The notes under the pieces were generated by a model that ran no database searches, was not told the origin of the DNA, and saw nothing but the letters and a program-made list of their open reading frames with translations. The position numbers and the translations under genes were made by a program. 21,845 nt of DNA. Source: a virus. The first letter of the stretch is position 1. Each line of letters begins with the position of its first letter. This document shows, piece by piece, positions 20,027-21,845 of the stretch. Location: IMG/VR virus record IMGVR_UViG_3300034062_008862, positions 1 through 21,845 of that record. One strand, written 5' to 3'.

Positions 20027-20922
20027 GCCGCACTCTGATCGACATCAGCCGCCTCGGCACCGAAACCACCTGGCCATCGGTTGCGGTGGAGGTGAACGGC
20101 TATCTGCAGAGCTGGCTCACCGCCGCCAATGCCCAGGTGAGCCAGCACCAGCTGCGCCTGGCCACCACCCCCAACCCCACGGCCACTGCCGCGGATCCCT
20201 GCGGCTGGCGCCTGGAGGCGACCCTCGCCCAGCTCACCCCAGGCGGTGAGCCGGCGGTGCTGCTGCTGGAGGTGTTCCTCACCGGCACCACCCTGCAGAT
20301 CAAACCGGGCATCGCCAACCGCGAGCCCTTCCTGGGCGGCGATGACCAGGTGAGCTGGGTGTACCCCTCTGGAGAGGTGGGCACCAGCAGCGGCACCTGG
20401 AGCACCACGCCCCTGCCGTTCAACGCCCAGGTGGGCTGGTCGCTGGCACCGGGGGCTGAATACTTCGTCTTTGCCTACAGCCAGCACCGCTTCACGAACA
20501 GGCAGGCGGTGCCGCTGTTGATCGCCCGCGATCAGGTGTCCGGCCACTGGATCCTGGCGGCCTCGCCACCCTCCACCACCGCCGATGCCCTGCGGGCGGT
20601 GAGCTGGAACGTCCGCTCCGGCCAGCCCTCAGGCTCGCGCACCCTCCTGCGCGAGAGCTTCACGACAGCGGTGATGATCCGCCGGCCCGCCGAGCTGGTG
20701 ATCGCCACCACCGACTGGAGCTACTACGAAAACGCCAACGAACCGGCTCAGTTCTGGGAGCCGCTGATCCTTCCCGCCGACTTCGCGGTGGTGAACTTCG
20801 GCAGTGCGGCGATGAGCTACTTCAAGCCATCTGATGGCAGCGAGTGGCTGGCGATCGGTGGCCACGGCCTGCTGCTGCGCACCAAGGACGCACCTGCTCC
20901 GCAGGGAGGTACGACGCCATGA
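20023..20922 (+). CDS. Virion appendage protein, family not recognised
   Basis: 299 residues with ATGA overlaps on both sides. The N-terminal 170 residues hold short strands and a helix (TLIDISRLGTETTWPSVAVE, YLQSWLTAANAQVSQHQLRL), and a region with aromatic turns (GDDQVSWVYPSGEVGTSSGT). The C-terminal third continues with strands (AVMIRRPAELVIATTDWSYY, WEPLILPADFAVVNFGSAAM) and ends in a Gly/Pro tail. No membrane segment, coiled coil or catalytic motif is visible. Translational coupling with the neighbours suggests a complex of three or more such proteins. A tail or fibre role is likely from context; the detailed role is unknown. Confidence 0.65.
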   Translation: MSRTLIDISRLGTETTWPSVAVEVNGYLQSWLTAANAQVSQHQLRLATTPNPTATAADPCGWRLEATLAQLTPGGEPAVLLLEVFLTGTTLQIKPGIANREPFLGGDDQVSWVYPSGEVGTSSGTWSTTPLPFNAQVGWSLAPGAEYFVFAYSQHRFTNRQAVPLLIARDQVSGHWILAASPPSTTADALRAVSWNVRSGQPSGSRTLLRESFTTAVMIRRPAELVIATTDWSYYENANEPAQFWEPLILPADFAVVNFGSAAMSYFKPSDGSEWLAIGGHGLLLRTKDAPAPQGGTTP

Positions 20923-21845
20923 CCTATCAGGTGTTCTGCCAGAGCTTTGCCCCCGGCACTTGGAAGTGGACCGGCAAGGAGCCCGCCGGGGTGGGCCTGC
21001 AGCTTGACGCCGCCTTCCGCGCCTTCGCCGCCCTGGTGAACGCCCTGCCGGGCAACTCCAGCACGCCTCTCTCGGTGGTGCGTTCCCATGCCGATGCGAC
21101 CGCCAACCGCTGGGGTTACACCTGGCAGCTCGGCCATCCCGTGGAACCCGCCCACCTGTGGTTCCTCACCGAAACCACCGGGACCGTCCCCCAGGGCGAG
21201 ACCCAGAGCAGCAGCAGCGCGGTCTTTGGAAGCGCGCTGGCCAGCACCTTCACCAACAACACCAGCAACGGCGGCTACGGCGCCTACAGCAACTCCACCG
21301 CCTACGGCACTGGCCTGGCCTACATCGACAGCACTCTCACCGGGGCCACCGCTATCGGCGCGATCCTGCTGATCGCCCAGGACACCACCCCCGGCAAGGA
21401 GTTCTTCTGCTGGGCCCTCAAGACCCACGGCGGAAACGACGACCTGCACCGGGACTGCTGCCATGCCCTCTACAAAAGCCCTGGCACCACGGGCTGGAAC
21501 TCGATCGCCGTCTTCCCCCGCACCAGCAAGCAGTACTACGGGCAGGTGGTGCTGCACGGCTATTCGGGCAGCCGCTTTGGCGGCCTGCCCTCAGGGATCA
21601 GCAGCAGCATCCACGCCAACGGCCACCAGCTGCGCAGTGGCATCGTCCTGGGCCACTACGACTTCACTCTCCAGGCCCAAGGGCTCTTTGACGCCCCGCC
21701 GCCCTTGATCCAGCTGCCGGCGCCGCTGTTCATCGGCTCCACCTCGATCCGCGGCGCCAGCACCCACTTCGGCAAGGTGACGCGCCCCGATGGGGTGATG
21801 CTGCAGCTGGGCCAGCGCTCCAGCGATCGGGACGTGTGGCTGTGG
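20919..21845 (+). CDS. Virion appendage protein, cut by the window end
   Basis: At least 309 residues, open to the last base with no stop, so the C-terminus is missing. ATG 20919 overlaps the preceding stop. The N-terminus reads MTYQVFCQSFAPGTWKWTGK, followed by a helical segment (LQLDAAFRAFAALVNALPGN), strands (NRWGYTWQLGHPVEPAHLWF), and a Ser/Asn/Gly/Tyr-rich region (TFTNNTSNGGYGAYSNSTAY). A compact part then contains paired Cys (HRDCCHALYKSPGTTGWNSI) and a Tyr-rich strand (KQYYGQVVLHGYSGSRFGGL). I do not recognise the family. It continues the row of coupled appendage genes. Confidence 0.7.
   Translation, partial: MTYQVFCQSFAPGTWKWTGKEPAGVGLQLDAAFRAFAALVNALPGNSSTPLSVVRSHADATANRWGYTWQLGHPVEPAHLWFLTETTGTVPQGETQSSSSAVFGSALASTFTNNTSNGGYGAYSNSTAYGTGLAYIDSTLTGATAIGAILLIAQDTTPGKEFFCWALKTHGGNDDLHRDCCHALYKSPGTTGWNSIAVFPRTSKQYYGQVVLHGYSGSRFGGLPSGISSSIHANGHQLRSGIVLGHYDFTLQAQGLFDAPPPLIQLPAPLFIGSTSIRGASTHFGKVTRPDGVMLQLGQRSSDRDVWLW

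Overview
The window reads as the left end and morphogenesis region of a temperate phage (prophage) in a high-GC bacterium. A picocyanobacterium (Cyanobium/Synechococcus type) is my best guess, but it rests on indirect signs. These are the GC-rich composition, a tRNA-Met-like 3' end without an encoded CCA, and a sigma factor and DoxX protein of types common there. No 16S or other marker gene is present.

Left end (1-1741). On the minus strand at 85-126 lies the 3' half of a tRNA with a CAT anticodon. Its 5' half is missing, which is the footprint left where a phage integrates into a tRNA gene. The orientation places the prophage to the right. The first gene (401-1582) is an unrecognised 393-residue protein preceded by a perfect palindrome.

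Packaging and head region (1742-13646). In order on the plus strand come a small terminase-like gene, the large terminase, a short sigma factor without region 4, a DUF4055-type portal, a 172-residue unknown, a LysM + excisionase-type HTH fusion protein, a coiled-coil scaffold-like protein, a small conserved phage protein and an HK97-fold capsid protein. Three blocks of minus-strand genes interrupt this order. They are a low-GC 478-residue protein with a TIR/nucleoside-deoxyribosyltransferase-like core (candidate defence or exclusion gene), a 74-residue unknown, and a DoxX membrane protein with two small unknowns.

Virion appendage region (13700-21845). Tightly packed plus-strand genes encode small structural proteins, a single-pass membrane protein, a kelch-like beta-rich protein and a collagen-like fibre with a DUF1566/lectin-like tip. 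The last gene runs off the window. I recognise no tail tube, tape measure, integrase, lysis or replication gene, so the rest of the phage lies to the right.

The most notable pattern is a 10-base sequence (TGGCAATAGG, 16 bases in three copies) present four times, always on the plus strand in front of a late gene: portal, scaffold, capsid, fibre. In three copies it lies directly after a reversed gene block. In three copies its GTG pairs with a CAC just before the start codon, and between the capsid and fibre copies the stem shows a compensated base change. It could be a conserved 5'-UTR RNA element, a single-box late promoter for the phage sigma factor, or both.
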